Notes: generated by a model not told the origin, from the sequence alone. Positions 1 through 9,345 are shown, counted from the stretch's first letter. The stretch is 64,000 bases of DNA from Paenibacillus sp. sptzw28 (GCF_019550795.1 NZ_CP080545.1:2631001-2695000), one strand, 5' to 3'. Translations and numbers: made by a program.

Positions 1-807
1 TTTCTGGAAAACTGTGATTTATCGTTTAAAGTACCGGGCTTTCTACCAACTCGAAGTGGACATAAATATGTGGAGTTGCAGGGTAACCGGTTAGGTTCGG
101 TCGTTCCGTTCATTGAAGGGGTTATACCCGATATAAATTCTTCGAATGATGTCAAGGAAATGGGAAGGACAGTCGGTGAAATCTCCAAAGCGTTTGAGGA
201 GTTTCAAACGGATTTGCACACACCGGCGATTCAGTTCAGCCGGTTCTATGATCTTCATCCGCTGAGCAGCGAGGAGACAGTTGCACAATTTCTTCTGAAC
301 CCGCCGTTTGTTGTTGATGACTCTCATATGGCACTATTCAGAAATCTCCTCGATCAATTCCAGCCTGAACATATTCTTCTGTCTCATCTACCTCATCAAA
401 TCGTTCATCATGACTTGCTGATTTTTAATTTACTCATCGGTAATAATGGTAAAATGAACGGAGTACTGGATTTTGATTTTGCTTCTATCGATATCCGGGC
501 GTTCGAGCCTGCAATCTGTATCAATCATCTGCTGCAGTTTGAAGACCGTACGTTAGATTATCTGGAGATTTTTTTAAAAGCCTATTCTGCATATATGAAA
601 TTATCTATGGCGGAAATCGACATGATTCCGAATCTGATACGTTTATATTATCTTTCTTTGTTATGTATTTATATTGGACAGTATTACTCAGGAAAAGCCG
701 TGAAGGATCATTTTACCTTTATTATCGCACAAATGTCAGCCAGAGATTATTGGCTGAAGGAGAACAAAGATAATCTTAAGCAAACTCTGATTCATCTGGT
801 CTATTGA
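1..807 (+). CDS. Phosphotransferase of the APH/homoserine kinase II fold, 5' end outside window
   Basis: The reading frame is open from base 1 with no start in the first 69 bases, so the gene begins upstream; the GTG at 70 is internal. The visible part carries the kinase catalytic loop HHDLLIFN (HxDxxxxN pattern) and a following DFDFA, which matches the metal-binding Asp of aminoglycoside phosphotransferase-fold enzymes. These proteins transfer phosphate from ATP to small hydroxylated substrates (antibiotics, homoserine, choline, spore-coat related CotS proteins). The substrate cannot be told from sequence. It ends in TGA at 805-807, and about 120 bp separates it from the next gene. Family assignment is firm, function open. 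Confidence 0.8.
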   Translation, partial: FLENCDLSFKVPGFLPTRSGHKYVELQGNRLGSVVPFIEGVIPDINSSNDVKEMGRTVGEISKAFEEFQTDLHTPAIQFSRFYDLHPLSSEETVAQFLLNPPFVVDDSHMALFRNLLDQFQPEHILLSHLPHQIVHHDLLIFNLLIGNNGKMNGVLDFDFASIDIRAFEPAICINHLLQFEDRTLDYLEIFLKAYSAYMKLSMAEIDMIPNLIRLYYLSLLCIYIGQYYSGKAVKDHFTFIIAQMSARDYWLKENKDNLKQTLIHLVY

Positions 808-929
808 CGAAAAGAAAAAATATACCATAAAAGGGCATGGTCATGGTACACTAAAAAAGGGTATGTATAAGCGTAGGCCAATGTCAGCGTGCCTTTATCT
901 TCACCAATCCAAGTGGGAGGTAATTCGCG

Positions 930-1382
930 ATGGACAATTGCACGGTAGTTACTAAACCAGCGTTAAACCTGGTCGGTATCAGTTATTGCGGTCCGTATTC
1001 GACGTTTCCGGATGAAGCGATCCTTTTGCATAGCGAGTTTCTCTCTAGAAAACACGAGTTAAACGGAGAAGTGAGATCTACCGCGCTGTACAGTCCTTAC
1101 TTCGGTAACGAGGTTTTCGCTACCTATTGGGCCAGCTTTGAGATCGCCCGTATGGAGATTATTCCGAAGGGCATGGTTCAGTTTACAATTCCTGAACGGA
1201 CATATGCCATGATTACATGCACCAATAAACGAATCGGCGAAGGCTACGAAACCTTGTCGGCCTGGATGCAGGAGCAGAAGCTGGTTAAACGGGACAACGC
1301 CGTTGCGATCGAAATATTTTATATTGACGAGCATTTGGAGGAGGAACCGGTCGATCTGCTCATTCCGATTGAAGAGCAGTAA
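930..1382 (+). CDS. GyrI-like / AraC effector-binding domain protein
   Basis: A 150-residue stand-alone protein resembling the GyrI-like small-molecule binding domain (SHS2 fold) found at the C-terminus of BmrR and Rob regulators. The pattern of an early VGISYCGPYS, a central IPKGMVQFTIPERTYA and a closing EIFYIDE is typical of this family. There is no DNA-binding domain, so it probably binds a hydrophobic or cationic small molecule directly. It precedes a drug/metabolite exporter by 45 bp, which fits a role in sensing or sequestering a toxic compound; that link is inference. A GGAGG-like site (GGGAGG) lies about 10 bases before the ATG. Confidence 0.75.
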   Translation: MDNCTVVTKPALNLVGISYCGPYSTFPDEAILLHSEFLSRKHELNGEVRSTALYSPYFGNEVFATYWASFEIARMEIIPKGMVQFTIPERTYAMITCTNKRIGEGYETLSAWMQEQKLVKRDNAVAIEIFYIDEHLEEEPVDLLIPIEEQ

Positions 1383-1427
1383 TGAGCGAGCGGCCTTCCG
1401 CGCTAACAGAAGGAGAAACAGACATCA

Positions 1428-2393
1428 ATGACTGCAGCCCGGTTTTTTACGCATCCCCTTGGCATCATCGCGGCTTCCGTGAGCGCGACGCTGCTGTGGG
1501 GCAGCGCGTATCCTTTTCTTAAATTAAGCTATGCGGCACTCGATATTAAGGCCGGTGAAACGCTGAAGCTGTTAATGTTTGCGGGCTACAGGTTTACCTT
1601 GGCAGGCATTCTTATTTTTGTGTACATGTTCTTCAGGCGTGAAAGTCTGAGTTACCTGCCGGGGAGCTGGAAGATGCTTACTGCCATCGCACTGCTTCAA
1701 ACGGTGCTGCAGTACACGTTTTTTTATACGGGCATGTCGATGAGCGCAGGTGTGGTGGGTGCAGTGATTGCGGGAACGATTTCGTTCTTTCAAATCGTGC
1801 TGGCCCATTTTTTTTATCGTGATGACCGGTTGAACGGATATAAAGGAGTTGGACTTCTTGTTGGTTTTGCAGGCCTGTCGGTGCTTGGCATCTCGAGGGA
1901 GGCCGGCAGCGGGTGGGCCTTCTCACCGGGAGAGCTGCTGCTTATGGGTTCGGCACTGTTCAATGCGTGTGCGAATTTGCTCTCGAGGCGGGGTGCGGCG
2001 ACTTACAGCATCTCCTACCTGAACGGCTATCAAATGATCATAGGCGGAATAATATTGTGCGCGATTCCGGCATGGAAAACCGGACTCGCGCCGTTCGATT
2101 TCGATTGGCGCTCGTCTCTTATGCTCCTTCACTTATCCTTCGTATCCGCGGCGGGGTTCATGCTTTGGAATAATGTCATGAAGTATAACCGTGTAGGCAG
2201 CGTATCGATGTATCTCTTTCTTATCCCGGTTTTCGGCGTATTGGAATCGGCGATGCTGCTGTCGGAGCCGCTCCATGCGGTAGTGCTGGCAGCATTAACG
2301 CTCGTCAGTTTAGGCATTATCATCGTAAACCGAAAAATCGGAGGAAGCCGGTCGGCCGGCGCCCGTGAGTCAGGCGCAACAATTAAATCATAG
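1428..2393 (+). CDS. EamA/DMT-family transporter
   Basis: A 321-residue membrane protein with about ten hydrophobic helices in two five-helix halves, the duplicated EamA layout of the drug/metabolite transporter superfamily. The N-terminal LWGSAYPFLKLSY is the usual first-helix motif, and the second half starts near residue 165 (ELLLMGSALFNACANLLSRRG). Family members export amino acids, drugs or metabolites across the cytoplasmic membrane. It follows the GyrI-like gene closely and is followed 51 bp later by a PhzF-family gene, so the three may be co-transcribed. Substrate unknown. Confidence 0.85.
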   Translation: MTAARFFTHPLGIIAASVSATLLWGSAYPFLKLSYAALDIKAGETLKLLMFAGYRFTLAGILIFVYMFFRRESLSYLPGSWKMLTAIALLQTVLQYTFFYTGMSMSAGVVGAVIAGTISFFQIVLAHFFYRDDRLNGYKGVGLLVGFAGLSVLGISREAGSGWAFSPGELLLMGSALFNACANLLSRRGAATYSISYLNGYQMIIGGIILCAIPAWKTGLAPFDFDWRSSLMLLHLSFVSAAGFMLWNNVMKYNRVGSVSMYLFLIPVFGVLESAMLLSEPLHAVVLAALTLVSLGIIIVNRKIGGSRSAGARESGATIKS

Positions 2394-2444
2394 CAATTCG
2401 GGCGCTTACGTCCATATCCCGGCTAATATAGGAGGTTTCAGCCA

Positions 2445-3248
2445 ATGTCCATACCACTTGCCATTATCGATGCTTTTACGTCTGAGAAATTTAAAGGCAA
2501 TCCGGCCGCGGTCTGTTTGCTTGAGAACGAGCCGGAGGACGGATGGATGCAGCAGGTTGCCGCGGAAATGAACCTTTCAGAAACGGCCTTTCTTGTTCTG
2601 AGCAAGAATGGAGGGTACGATCTTCGATGGTTTACGCCTATCTCCGAAGTCGATTTGTGCGGCCATGCGACGCTCGCCAGCGCGCATTATTTGTGGGAGA
2701 ATGGTCATCTCAAGTACGATGAGCAAGCTGCCTTCCACACCAAGAGCGGGCTGCTGACCGCGGAGCGTTCGAATGATGGAATAACGATGAATTTCCCGTC
2801 TGAGCCGGTGGAACAGACGACAGCGCCGGAAGAGCTTGTGGAAGCGCTCGGTCTCATTCCGCGTTTCGTAGGACGGAACCGAATGGATTACCTGGTCGAA
2901 GTGGATAGCGAGAATACGGTAAGGACGCTTCGGCCTGATTATACGCTGCTCTCAAAGGTTGATTCGCGCGGCGTGATCGTAACAAGCCGGTCCGACGCCG
3001 GTTCGCGTGAGAGCTGCGACTTCGTCTCCCGCGCTTTTTTCCCTGCCGTTGGAATTAACGAAGATCCGGTGACGGGATCAGCCCACTGTGCTCTCGCCCC
3101 CTATTGGCAGCGCCGGCTGCACAAGGATGTGCTGAGAGCGTTTCAAGCCTCTGCAAGAGGAGGCACCCTCCTTATTCGCGCCTCTGCCGATCGCGTATAC
3201 ATTACCGGCCAAGCCGTGACAGTCTTAGACGGACGGCTTACGATCTAA
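2445..3248 (+). CDS. PhzF-family isomerase/epimerase-like protein
   Basis: A 267-residue cytoplasmic protein of the PhzF (phenazine biosynthesis-like) family, which shares the diaminopimelate epimerase fold. Visible hallmarks are NPAAVCLL near the N-terminus, the catalytic glutamate in NLSETAF, the DLCGHATLASAH turn, and EDPVTGSAHCALAPYW in the second half. Only PhzF itself acts in phenazine synthesis; most Bacillota homologues have no known substrate, and no phenazine genes are present here. The ATG is preceded by AGGAGG (2430-2435). Confidence 0.85.
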   Translation: MSIPLAIIDAFTSEKFKGNPAAVCLLENEPEDGWMQQVAAEMNLSETAFLVLSKNGGYDLRWFTPISEVDLCGHATLASAHYLWENGHLKYDEQAAFHTKSGLLTAERSNDGITMNFPSEPVEQTTAPEELVEALGLIPRFVGRNRMDYLVEVDSENTVRTLRPDYTLLSKVDSRGVIVTSRSDAGSRESCDFVSRAFFPAVGINEDPVTGSAHCALAPYWQRRLHKDVLRAFQASARGGTLLIRASADRVYITGQAVTVLDGRLTI

Positions 3249-3327
3249 CGATTATTTTTTCAACGATTGAACTCAGGGCATAGTTGGTGGATCCGGTCAC
3301 TGTCGTGAGTGAAAGGCGGAATTATTG

Positions 3328-4044
3328 ATGAAACGGAAGCTGGTCATTAGCGATATACATGGATGCTTTAAGGAGTTTGTCAACCTGTTGGAGAAGGTGG
3401 AATATAATTCCCTGGAGGATCAACTCCTCATTATCGGCGATTACGTCGATCGCGGCCCTCACAGTAAGGAGGTTGTCGAGCGGCTTATTTCGCTTAGGGA
3501 CGGGCATGGAGCGATTGTACTGAAAGGGAATCACGATCAGAGACTTGTCGACCTCGTGAGGGACGGAAGCTCGTCCATCACTGAGAAGTTTCTCGCCCAT
3601 GGAGGAAAGGCGACGGTCTTAAGTTATTTGGACTGCGATTACGACGAGAATGAAGTGGATGCCGCAATGGTTAAGGAAGCGATTGCTGCTATTAACAAAC
3701 ATTATAGACACCATATCGAATTTTTGAACAGCCTTCCCTATTACGAAGAGGATTGCAATCATATTTACGTGCATGCCGGAATAAACCCCGAGTATCCCGA
3801 CTGGAAGCGGCAGCCAACGCATGATTTTTTGTATTTGAAAGAGCCTTTCCTCAGCAAACCTACGGTAGTGGGTAAAACGGTTATATTCGGACATACGAGA
3901 ACAAAAGACATTCACGGGGTACCGGATATTTGGTTCGGCAACGGTAAAATCGGGATCGACGGCGGATGCGCCTTTGGTATGCAGCTTAACGCTTTGGAAA
4001 TCGGTATAGACGGACAATATCGGAGTTACAACATTGGAAAGTAA
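3328..4044 (+). CDS. PPP-type metallophosphoesterase (serine/threonine or diadenosine phosphatase-like)
   Basis: A cytoplasmic phosphatase of 238 residues with the full calcineurin-like metal site: DIHGCF, GDYVDRGP, GNHDQ, VHAG and FGHTRT in order. These bind two divalent metals and hydrolyse phosphomonoesters. Relatives include Bacillus PrpE (Ap4A hydrolase) and bacterial PPP protein phosphatases; which one cannot be decided. An in-frame TTG lies one codon earlier, but the ATG at 3328 is better placed behind AAAGGCGG. The gene is followed by a good intrinsic terminator. Confidence 0.85.
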   Translation: MKRKLVISDIHGCFKEFVNLLEKVEYNSLEDQLLIIGDYVDRGPHSKEVVERLISLRDGHGAIVLKGNHDQRLVDLVRDGSSSITEKFLAHGGKATVLSYLDCDYDENEVDAAMVKEAIAAINKHYRHHIEFLNSLPYYEEDCNHIYVHAGINPEYPDWKRQPTHDFLYLKEPFLSKPTVVGKTVIFGHTRTKDIHGVPDIWFGNGKIGIDGGCAFGMQLNALEIGIDGQYRSYNIGK

Positions 4045-4063
4045 TTTTTTTCTACTCATACAT

Positions 4064-4097
4064 GCGGGCTTTCACGTCAAGTGGAGCCCGCTTTTTT
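4064..4097 (+). terminator. Intrinsic terminator after the phosphatase gene
   Basis: A 7-bp stem (GCGGGCT at 4064-4070 with AGCCCGC at 4085-4091) is followed directly by six T. It lies 20 bases after the stop codon and separates the phosphatase from the two-component genes. Confidence 0.8.
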
Positions 4098-4242
4098 CGT
4101 TCAAGCGGGAAAATACTCAAGTGGAATCAGACATAATGTAATGAAAATGTAAGATATTTAGGACTAAAATACCTATTATCATGTGAATTTTTGGTATGTA
4201 ATGAGTAGTAGGCCATTTTCATGTGCAGTAGGAGGAACCGGA

Positions 4243-5580
4243 TTGACGGCGTTTTTGCTCTCCATACCCGAAGTGTTTGTTTATTTGTTTTTGAGTTTTT
4301 CCTTATTTGGCATCGATTGGACCCGATTCAAGAAGCAGATCGTCTGGTTTATTTTTCTTGTCTCTCTATTCACGCATTCAATGCTCATCTTCAAAGTTCC
4401 AATTGAATTGTCAGTGATAGCCACCATCGTTTTCAATATGTTCTTATTCAAAAATCTTTTTCCCTTCTCTTGGAGTGTCGCTGCTCTTATGAGCCTCTCC
4501 CAGTCGGCCGTTCATACCATGATGGAGAGCATGATGATCCATTTCAGAGATATTACTTCGCCTCATTACCGAGAGGAGTTATTAGAATATTCGATACGAG
4601 AACTGTTAATCACGTTAGGCGCAGACTTTTTGCTGTTTGCAATCGGATTTTACTTCTATGTGAAAAAAATTACCTTTCTAAAATGGTTTACAGCCCGTCA
4701 TACAGAGTACACGAATTACGTAGTCGCGCTCATGATTATGTTCGTCATACAAAATCTGATCAACCTGACCAGCATTCGAAATTCAAATTTAGAAGAACAT
4801 TTTGACGATTATTTTCTTGTCGTGTCGCTCATTTCGATCGGAATTATGGCAATAACCATATATTTGCTTAATTCATTTGGAAAAAGACTTGAACTTCAAA
4901 CCACCGAACAAACGGAAGGTGTTTATTTGAAGAATATAGAGGAATTAATTTCCTCGGTCCGTGCTCAGCGGCATGATCACCACAACCATCTGCAGGTTAT
5001 CTCCGGATTAGTTCATCGGAAGGAATATGAGGAGGTATCCGGGTATCTGAAAGAATTGAATATCGAACTGCAATCCCAGCAGGCAATGCTGCATCTAAAT
5101 CACGCTCCGGTTGCCGCGCTGTTGCAGGCAAAAAAAGAAATCGCACAGGTTCATCACGTCACGATAAATGTTCAGGCATTTACATCAATCCCCGCCATTG
5201 AGATGATCTCTTTCGAATTGGTTCAAATTTTGGGAAATCTGCTTGATAACGCGATCGAGGAGGAAATGAAAGCTCCACCCGGCAGGCGAATCATTCATGT
5301 CACGATAGACCGAATGCTTAACTCGTTCCTTGTGTTTCGTATACTTAACCCTAATTCCTGGATTGAGGAAAACAGCACCGATAAAGTGTTTCAGGAAGGC
5401 TATACAACTAAGGAAGGTCATCAAGGTCTTGGTCTGCTTACCGTTAAACGTATCGTTTCCAAATACCAGGGACATATCGAAATTGAAAGCGACCGGAGCT
5501 GTGGCACAACATTTTCCATTTTTATTCCTTTTTCGGAAAAGAAGAGATTTAAGGAGGAGAAGAAATGTCCTACAACGTAG
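4243..5580 (+). CDS. Membrane sensor histidine kinase, GHKL/Spo0B-type
   Basis: An integral-membrane sensor kinase partnered with the LytTR regulator that follows. About six or seven hydrophobic helices fill the first 215 residues, then a short helix with the phospho-acceptor motif RHDHHNHLQ (His near 244), as in AgrC, CitA and Spo0B-type kinases. The ATPase part shows the N box LLDNAIEE near 332 and a glycine box GLGL near 396. The frame stays open back to a GTG at 4183, but AGGAGG at 4230-4235 sits seven bases before an in-frame TTG at 4243, so TTG is preferred (445 residues). Its 3' end overlaps the regulator gene by 16 bases. The signal is unknown; no peptide pheromone gene was seen nearby. 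Confidence 0.85.
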   Translation: MTAFLLSIPEVFVYLFLSFSLFGIDWTRFKKQIVWFIFLVSLFTHSMLIFKVPIELSVIATIVFNMFLFKNLFPFSWSVAALMSLSQSAVHTMMESMMIHFRDITSPHYREELLEYSIRELLITLGADFLLFAIGFYFYVKKITFLKWFTARHTEYTNYVVALMIMFVIQNLINLTSIRNSNLEEHFDDYFLVVSLISIGIMAITIYLLNSFGKRLELQTTEQTEGVYLKNIEELISSVRAQRHDHHNHLQVISGLVHRKEYEEVSGYLKELNIELQSQQAMLHLNHAPVAALLQAKKEIAQVHHVTINVQAFTSIPAIEMISFELVQILGNLLDNAIEEEMKAPPGRRIIHVTIDRMLNSFLVFRILNPNSWIEENSTDKVFQEGYTTKEGHQGLGLLTVKRIVSKYQGHIEIESDRSCGTTFSIFIPFSEKKRFKEEKKCPTT

Positions 5581-6284
5581 TGATTGCCGAAGACAACGAG
5601 AAAATACGTAAACAATTGGCTGCTTTCCTGGATGAAAACGGATTTAATATCCTCGCCGAAACTGAGTCGGGAAAAGAAACGAAAACGCAGGTCCAAAGCC
5701 TGCGGCCCCAAGTTTTGTTTGCGGATATTGATATGCCGGGTGGAGACGGCTACACGGCTGCCAAGGAGCTGCGTTTGCAATTTCCTGAATTGCGTATCGT
5801 GTTTATTACAGGCACTTCTGATTTTGCGTCTCTTGCCTATGACATCGAAGCTGTTGATTATGTTGTAAAACCCTTTTCTGAAGAGCGGTTATACCAATGC
5901 CTAAAGCTTATTGACAAATCCTTTACTGCCGCGCAAACGCAGTCCCTTCCCCGGTTAAGCATACGAAACCGGAACATCGTGGAAGTCATAGACCAGGAAG
6001 AAATCATCTTCGTCAGTGCGCAGAATAAATCTACACAAATTATGTTAGGGAGAAAACCGACGGTAGAAATCAGGACGTTGGAGCCGCTTAAAACTCTCGA
6101 AGCAAGACTTGACCCGTCCATTTTTTTGCGTACCCACAAGAGCTACATTATCAATATCAAGCACATCAGCCGCATTGAGCCTTCGGGCCAAACCTATGTG
6201 GTGTTTTTTAAAAATACCTCGAAAATGGCCTTTGTAAGCCGGAATCATTTATCCAGCTTATATAAGAGGCTGCAGATCCACTAG
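5565..6284 (+). CDS. Response regulator with LytTR DNA-binding domain
   Basis: A 239-residue AgrA/LytR-type regulator. The receiver domain covers residues 1-120 with acidic pocket E9/D10, phospho-acceptor Asp54 in ADIDMP, and the switch lysine in VVKPFSEE. A LytTR domain follows from about 140 to 236, including FLRTHKSYIINIKHI, characteristic of this beta-strand DNA-binding family. AAGGAGGAG precedes the ATG, inside the kinase gene. LytTR regulators often control peptides, envelope or carbon functions. The next genes downstream encode carbonic anhydrase and a SulP transporter, which are possible but unproven targets. Confidence 0.9.
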   Translation: MSYNVVIAEDNEKIRKQLAAFLDENGFNILAETESGKETKTQVQSLRPQVLFADIDMPGGDGYTAAKELRLQFPELRIVFITGTSDFASLAYDIEAVDYVVKPFSEERLYQCLKLIDKSFTAAQTQSLPRLSIRNRNIVEVIDQEEIIFVSAQNKSTQIMLGRKPTVEIRTLEPLKTLEARLDPSIFLRTHKSYIINIKHISRIEPSGQTYVVFFKNTSKMAFVSRNHLSSLYKRLQIH

Positions 6285-6422
6285 GCGTCAGCGATCGATC
6301 CGCTCGTCCGCTCAATCCTTTTGTTTATCCGTTACAAGCAGCCAGTCGTCCTGAAACGATAGACAGTGGGTTCAGGGGTTGATAACGTATAAGCGAATAA
6401 CTATGAATGGGAGGAATTAGGA

Positions 6423-7022
6423 GTGGATAGAAACAATAGGTTAGATGAAATATTGCAAGTAAATGGTAACTTCATTGACGCCAAAGAGTACGAAAAGTAT
6501 CAAACTACCAAATTCCCCGACAAAAGGTTAGTCATCCTCTCTTGTATGGATACCCGGCTGGTCGGCCTTCTTGAGCAGGCGATGGGAATCGAACAGGGAC
6601 AAGCCATTATGATCAAGGTAGCCGGCGGGCAAGTGCGTGATCCCTTCGGCTCCGTCATGCAATCCATTCTTGTCGCGGTTCATATGCTGCAGGCTGATGA
6701 AGTCGTAGTAGTCGCACACCATGACTGCGGAATGCAATGTCTGCATCAGGATGCGTTTATAGAAAAGCTTAAGGAGCGCGGGGTTTCCGAACACTCGATA
6801 CAATTGGCCGAGAGAACCGGAATCAAATTTAACCGGTGGCTGGATAATTTCGATAATGTATATGACAACGTGGTGGCCTCTGCAAATACGATCGCCAATC
6901 ACCCCCTTTTGGCAGAATGCGGCATTCCTGTGCACGGGCTGGTTATCAACCCCCATAACGGAAAATTGGAACAAGTCGTGAACGGATATCAATATAGGTT
7001 TAAGCTGGATGGGGTCTTATGA
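6423..7022 (+). CDS. Beta-class carbonic anhydrase
   Basis: A zinc enzyme that interconverts CO2 and bicarbonate. The zinc ligands are visible: Cys41 in SCMDTRL (with the conserved Asp43-Arg45 dyad) and His99/Cys102 in AHHDCG. At 199 residues it matches the short beta-class enzymes of Bacillota. The GTG start is preceded by GGGAGG and AGGAG. Its stop codon overlaps the start of the SulP transporter gene (ATGA), so the two are translationally coupled. That pairing suggests the enzyme works with bicarbonate brought in by the transporter. Confidence 0.92.
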   Translation: MDRNNRLDEILQVNGNFIDAKEYEKYQTTKFPDKRLVILSCMDTRLVGLLEQAMGIEQGQAIMIKVAGGQVRDPFGSVMQSILVAVHMLQADEVVVVAHHDCGMQCLHQDAFIEKLKERGVSEHSIQLAERTGIKFNRWLDNFDNVYDNVVASANTIANHPLLAECGIPVHGLVINPHNGKLEQVVNGYQYRFKLDGVL

Positions 7023-8791
7023 TTAAGTTACTGCTGGGCGACAGGTTCAAAAACTACTCGTACGTTCATCTGCGGAAAGATCTCCTGGCCGGTTTGATTG
7101 TGGGAATCATTGCAATTCCGCTCGCTATGGCATTCGCCATCGCCAGCGGAGTGAAACCGGAATATGGCATCTATACGGCGATTATCGCCGGGTTTCTGAC
7201 CTCATTACTGGGCGGTTCGAGGTTTTCCATCAGCGGGCCGACCGGTGCATTTGTTCCGGTATTATTTGGTATAGTAATGCAATACGGATATGTGAATTTG
7301 ATCATAGCCGGTTTTATGGCAGGAGTTATGCTTGTCCTTATGGGGCTGCTCAGAATCGGAACGATCATTAAATTCTTTCCTAAACCGGTGACAGTCGGTT
7401 TTACGACCGGTATCGCCGTCATCATTTTTTCCGGGCAGATATCGGATTTTTTTGGTCTGGAAGGCGTAAAGAAGCATGAATATTTTCATCAGAATATAGT
7501 CGAGATCTTCAGGCATATCGGTACCGTTAACGGGTACAGTCTCCTGACTGCAGGGGTTTGTCTCGGGGTAATTCTTCTATCGATGCGGTTTCTGCCAAAG
7601 GTTCCGGGGGCGCTTCTCGGACTTCTCGTTTCCACACTGATCGCAGCATTCTTCTATCCGGAGCAAGTAGCGACTATCGGAAGCAAATTCGGCGGTATCC
7701 CGAGTTCATTGCCAACCCTTCAGATTCCGCATTTAACCTTGGACACGATCATTTATTTGATTCCTCCGGCTTTTGTTATTGCGATGCTCGGAGCGATTGA
7801 ATCGCTGCTTTGCGCAGTGGTTGCAGATGGGATGACGGGAAAGAAGCATAACAGCAATCGCGAGCTGATCGGTCAAGGCATTGCCAATATGATTACACCG
7901 CTATTTGGCGGAATTGCAGCAACTGGAGCAATAGCCCGGACGGCCACCAATATTAAGAACGGCGGTGTGTCTCCGGTAGCGGGAATGGTGCACAGCTTGG
8001 TCGTGCTGGCGGTGCTTCTGCTGTTCGCACCACTCGCATCAAGCATTCCTATGGCAAGCATGGCGCCGATCTTGATGGTTGTAGCATGGAATATGAGCGA
8101 GCGCAAGGAATTTGCGCACATTTTAAAAGTGAAATCTTACGATTCGATAGTATTGGTGCTGACGTTTGTATTGACGGTGCTCGTCGATTTGGTGACCGCA
8201 GTTGAATTCGGACTGGCCATTGCTATCATTCTGTTTATCAAGCAAATGATTTCGGTACATGCTGTTGTCAAAGTATCGCCGGATCCGGTAAAAGAGAAGG
8301 TTGTACCTGCACGGATTGCTAATGGCAGGGGATGCCCGCAAATCAGCATGCTCACGTTGGAAGGTCCCCTTTTCTTCGCCACGACTCAAGCGATCGAAGA
8401 ATCGATCGATCACGAATTGAAATCCGGTTCCAAGACAGTGATCCTTCGCATGAGTAAGGTTCCTTACCTGGATACAAGCGGTAATGACATATTGGCCGGG
8501 ATTACGGAACGGATTAAGAAGAATGGCGGTAAGCTACTGGTAACCGGTATCCGGCAGCAGCCGAAGGACATGATGATCAAATCCGGACTGTATGATAAAA
8601 TCGGCGCAGGGAATTACTTTGAACATACCGGCCAAGGACTCAATTATGCGTTAAACCGGCTGGATAAGGATCTATGTAAGGGCTGCAGACATTTCGCATT
8701 TCGGGAATGCGCGGAGTTATGCCAGCCAATCAACAAAACGAATGCTGACGCACGGAAGAAAGAACCCGTACGCGCTTTAAGTCAAACCTGA
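7019..8791 (+). CDS. SulP-family anion transporter with STAS domain
   Basis: A 590-residue membrane transporter. The SLC26/SulP transmembrane part spans residues 10-420 and includes GLIVGIIAIPLAMAFAIASG and the SISGPTGAFVPVL motif. A cytosolic STAS domain lies at about 435-545 (VPYLDTSGND). SulP proteins move sulfate, bicarbonate or other anions; overlap with a carbonic anhydrase gene favours bicarbonate. The C-terminal tail holds a cysteine cluster (DLCKGCRHFAFRECAELC), which could bind a metal or form disulfides and is not part of the core SulP fold. Confidence 0.9.
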   Translation: MIKLLLGDRFKNYSYVHLRKDLLAGLIVGIIAIPLAMAFAIASGVKPEYGIYTAIIAGFLTSLLGGSRFSISGPTGAFVPVLFGIVMQYGYVNLIIAGFMAGVMLVLMGLLRIGTIIKFFPKPVTVGFTTGIAVIIFSGQISDFFGLEGVKKHEYFHQNIVEIFRHIGTVNGYSLLTAGVCLGVILLSMRFLPKVPGALLGLLVSTLIAAFFYPEQVATIGSKFGGIPSSLPTLQIPHLTLDTIIYLIPPAFVIAMLGAIESLLCAVVADGMTGKKHNSNRELIGQGIANMITPLFGGIAATGAIARTATNIKNGGVSPVAGMVHSLVVLAVLLLFAPLASSIPMASMAPILMVVAWNMSERKEFAHILKVKSYDSIVLVLTFVLTVLVDLVTAVEFGLAIAIILFIKQMISVHAVVKVSPDPVKEKVVPARIANGRGCPQISMLTLEGPLFFATTQAIEESIDHELKSGSKTVILRMSKVPYLDTSGNDILAGITERIKKNGGKLLVTGIRQQPKDMMIKSGLYDKIGAGNYFEHTGQGLNYALNRLDKDLCKGCRHFAFRECAELCQPINKTNADARKKEPVRALSQT

Positions 8792-8803
8792 ATGCCCCTC
8801 TCA

Positions 8804-8832
8804 TTGTCGCTGCTTATCTCCCATGCTATAAT
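8804..8832 (+). promoter_or_regulatory. Sigma-A promoter for queDEC
   Basis: TTGTCG (8804-8809), a 17-base spacer ending in TGC, and a perfect TATAAT (8827-8832) with extended -10. The expected start near 8839 leaves a leader of only about 24 bases, too short for a preQ1 riboswitch. Confidence 0.8.
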
Positions 8833-8862
8833 GGCCTTATTGCATAGGGTGAGGTGTGAAAC

Positions 8863-9345
8863 GTGACGTACGATATTTCGAAACGCATACAACGGTTCGG
8901 CGAAGATATTGAAGAACATCAGCTCCGCTATCATAACAAGCGGGTCCTGGTTTCCAAGGAATTTACTTTTGACAGCGCGCACCACCTTCATTTATACGAG
9001 GGCAAATGCAAGAGCCTGCACGGACATACGTACAAGCTGCAGACGATTCTCTCCGGCAAAACGGATGCGCGGGGCATTACGATAGATTTTGCCGATATGA
9101 AGCGGATCGCCAAGGAGCGGATTCTTGATCAACTCGATCATCGTTATTTGAACGAAGCTTTGCCTCCGATGAACACTTCCGCCGAGAATATGGTCGTATG
9201 GATGTACGAACAGCTCGATGCGGCATTGCTTGAGGAGGGCCATTACCCGAATATTCGCATTGAAGAAATTCGTTTGTGGGAAACGCCGACCAGCTATGCG
9301 GCAGTCACAAGGTCGATGATGGAGGCGTATGACCATGAAGACTGA
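8863..9345 (+). CDS. queD: 6-carboxy-5,6,7,8-tetrahydropterin synthase
   Basis: QueD converts 7,8-dihydroneopterin triphosphate to 6-carboxytetrahydropterin, the second step of the queuosine/7-deazaguanine pathway. The zinc-binding histidines are seen in FDSAHHLH and LHGHTYKL, with the catalytic cysteine a few residues before (GKCKSLHGH). The acidic LDHRYLNE segment is also conserved. The GTG start follows GTGAGGTG. At 160 residues it carries a 25-residue N-terminal extension compared with the shortest family members. First gene of a queD-queE-queC operon, overlapping queE. Confidence 0.93.
   Translation: MTYDISKRIQRFGEDIEEHQLRYHNKRVLVSKEFTFDSAHHLHLYEGKCKSLHGHTYKLQTILSGKTDARGITIDFADMKRIAKERILDQLDHRYLNEALPPMNTSAENMVVWMYEQLDAALLEEGHYPNIRIEEIRLWETPTSYAAVTRSMMEAYDHED

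Noticed and set aside
2365..2571. 68-codon frame overlapping the EamA and PhzF genes
   Set aside because: Out of frame with both supported genes and without a family pattern or ribosome binding site.
6379..6407. Promoter TTGATA-17-TATGAA before the carbonic anhydrase gene
   Set aside because: The predicted start would fall on the ribosome binding site, leaving almost no leader.
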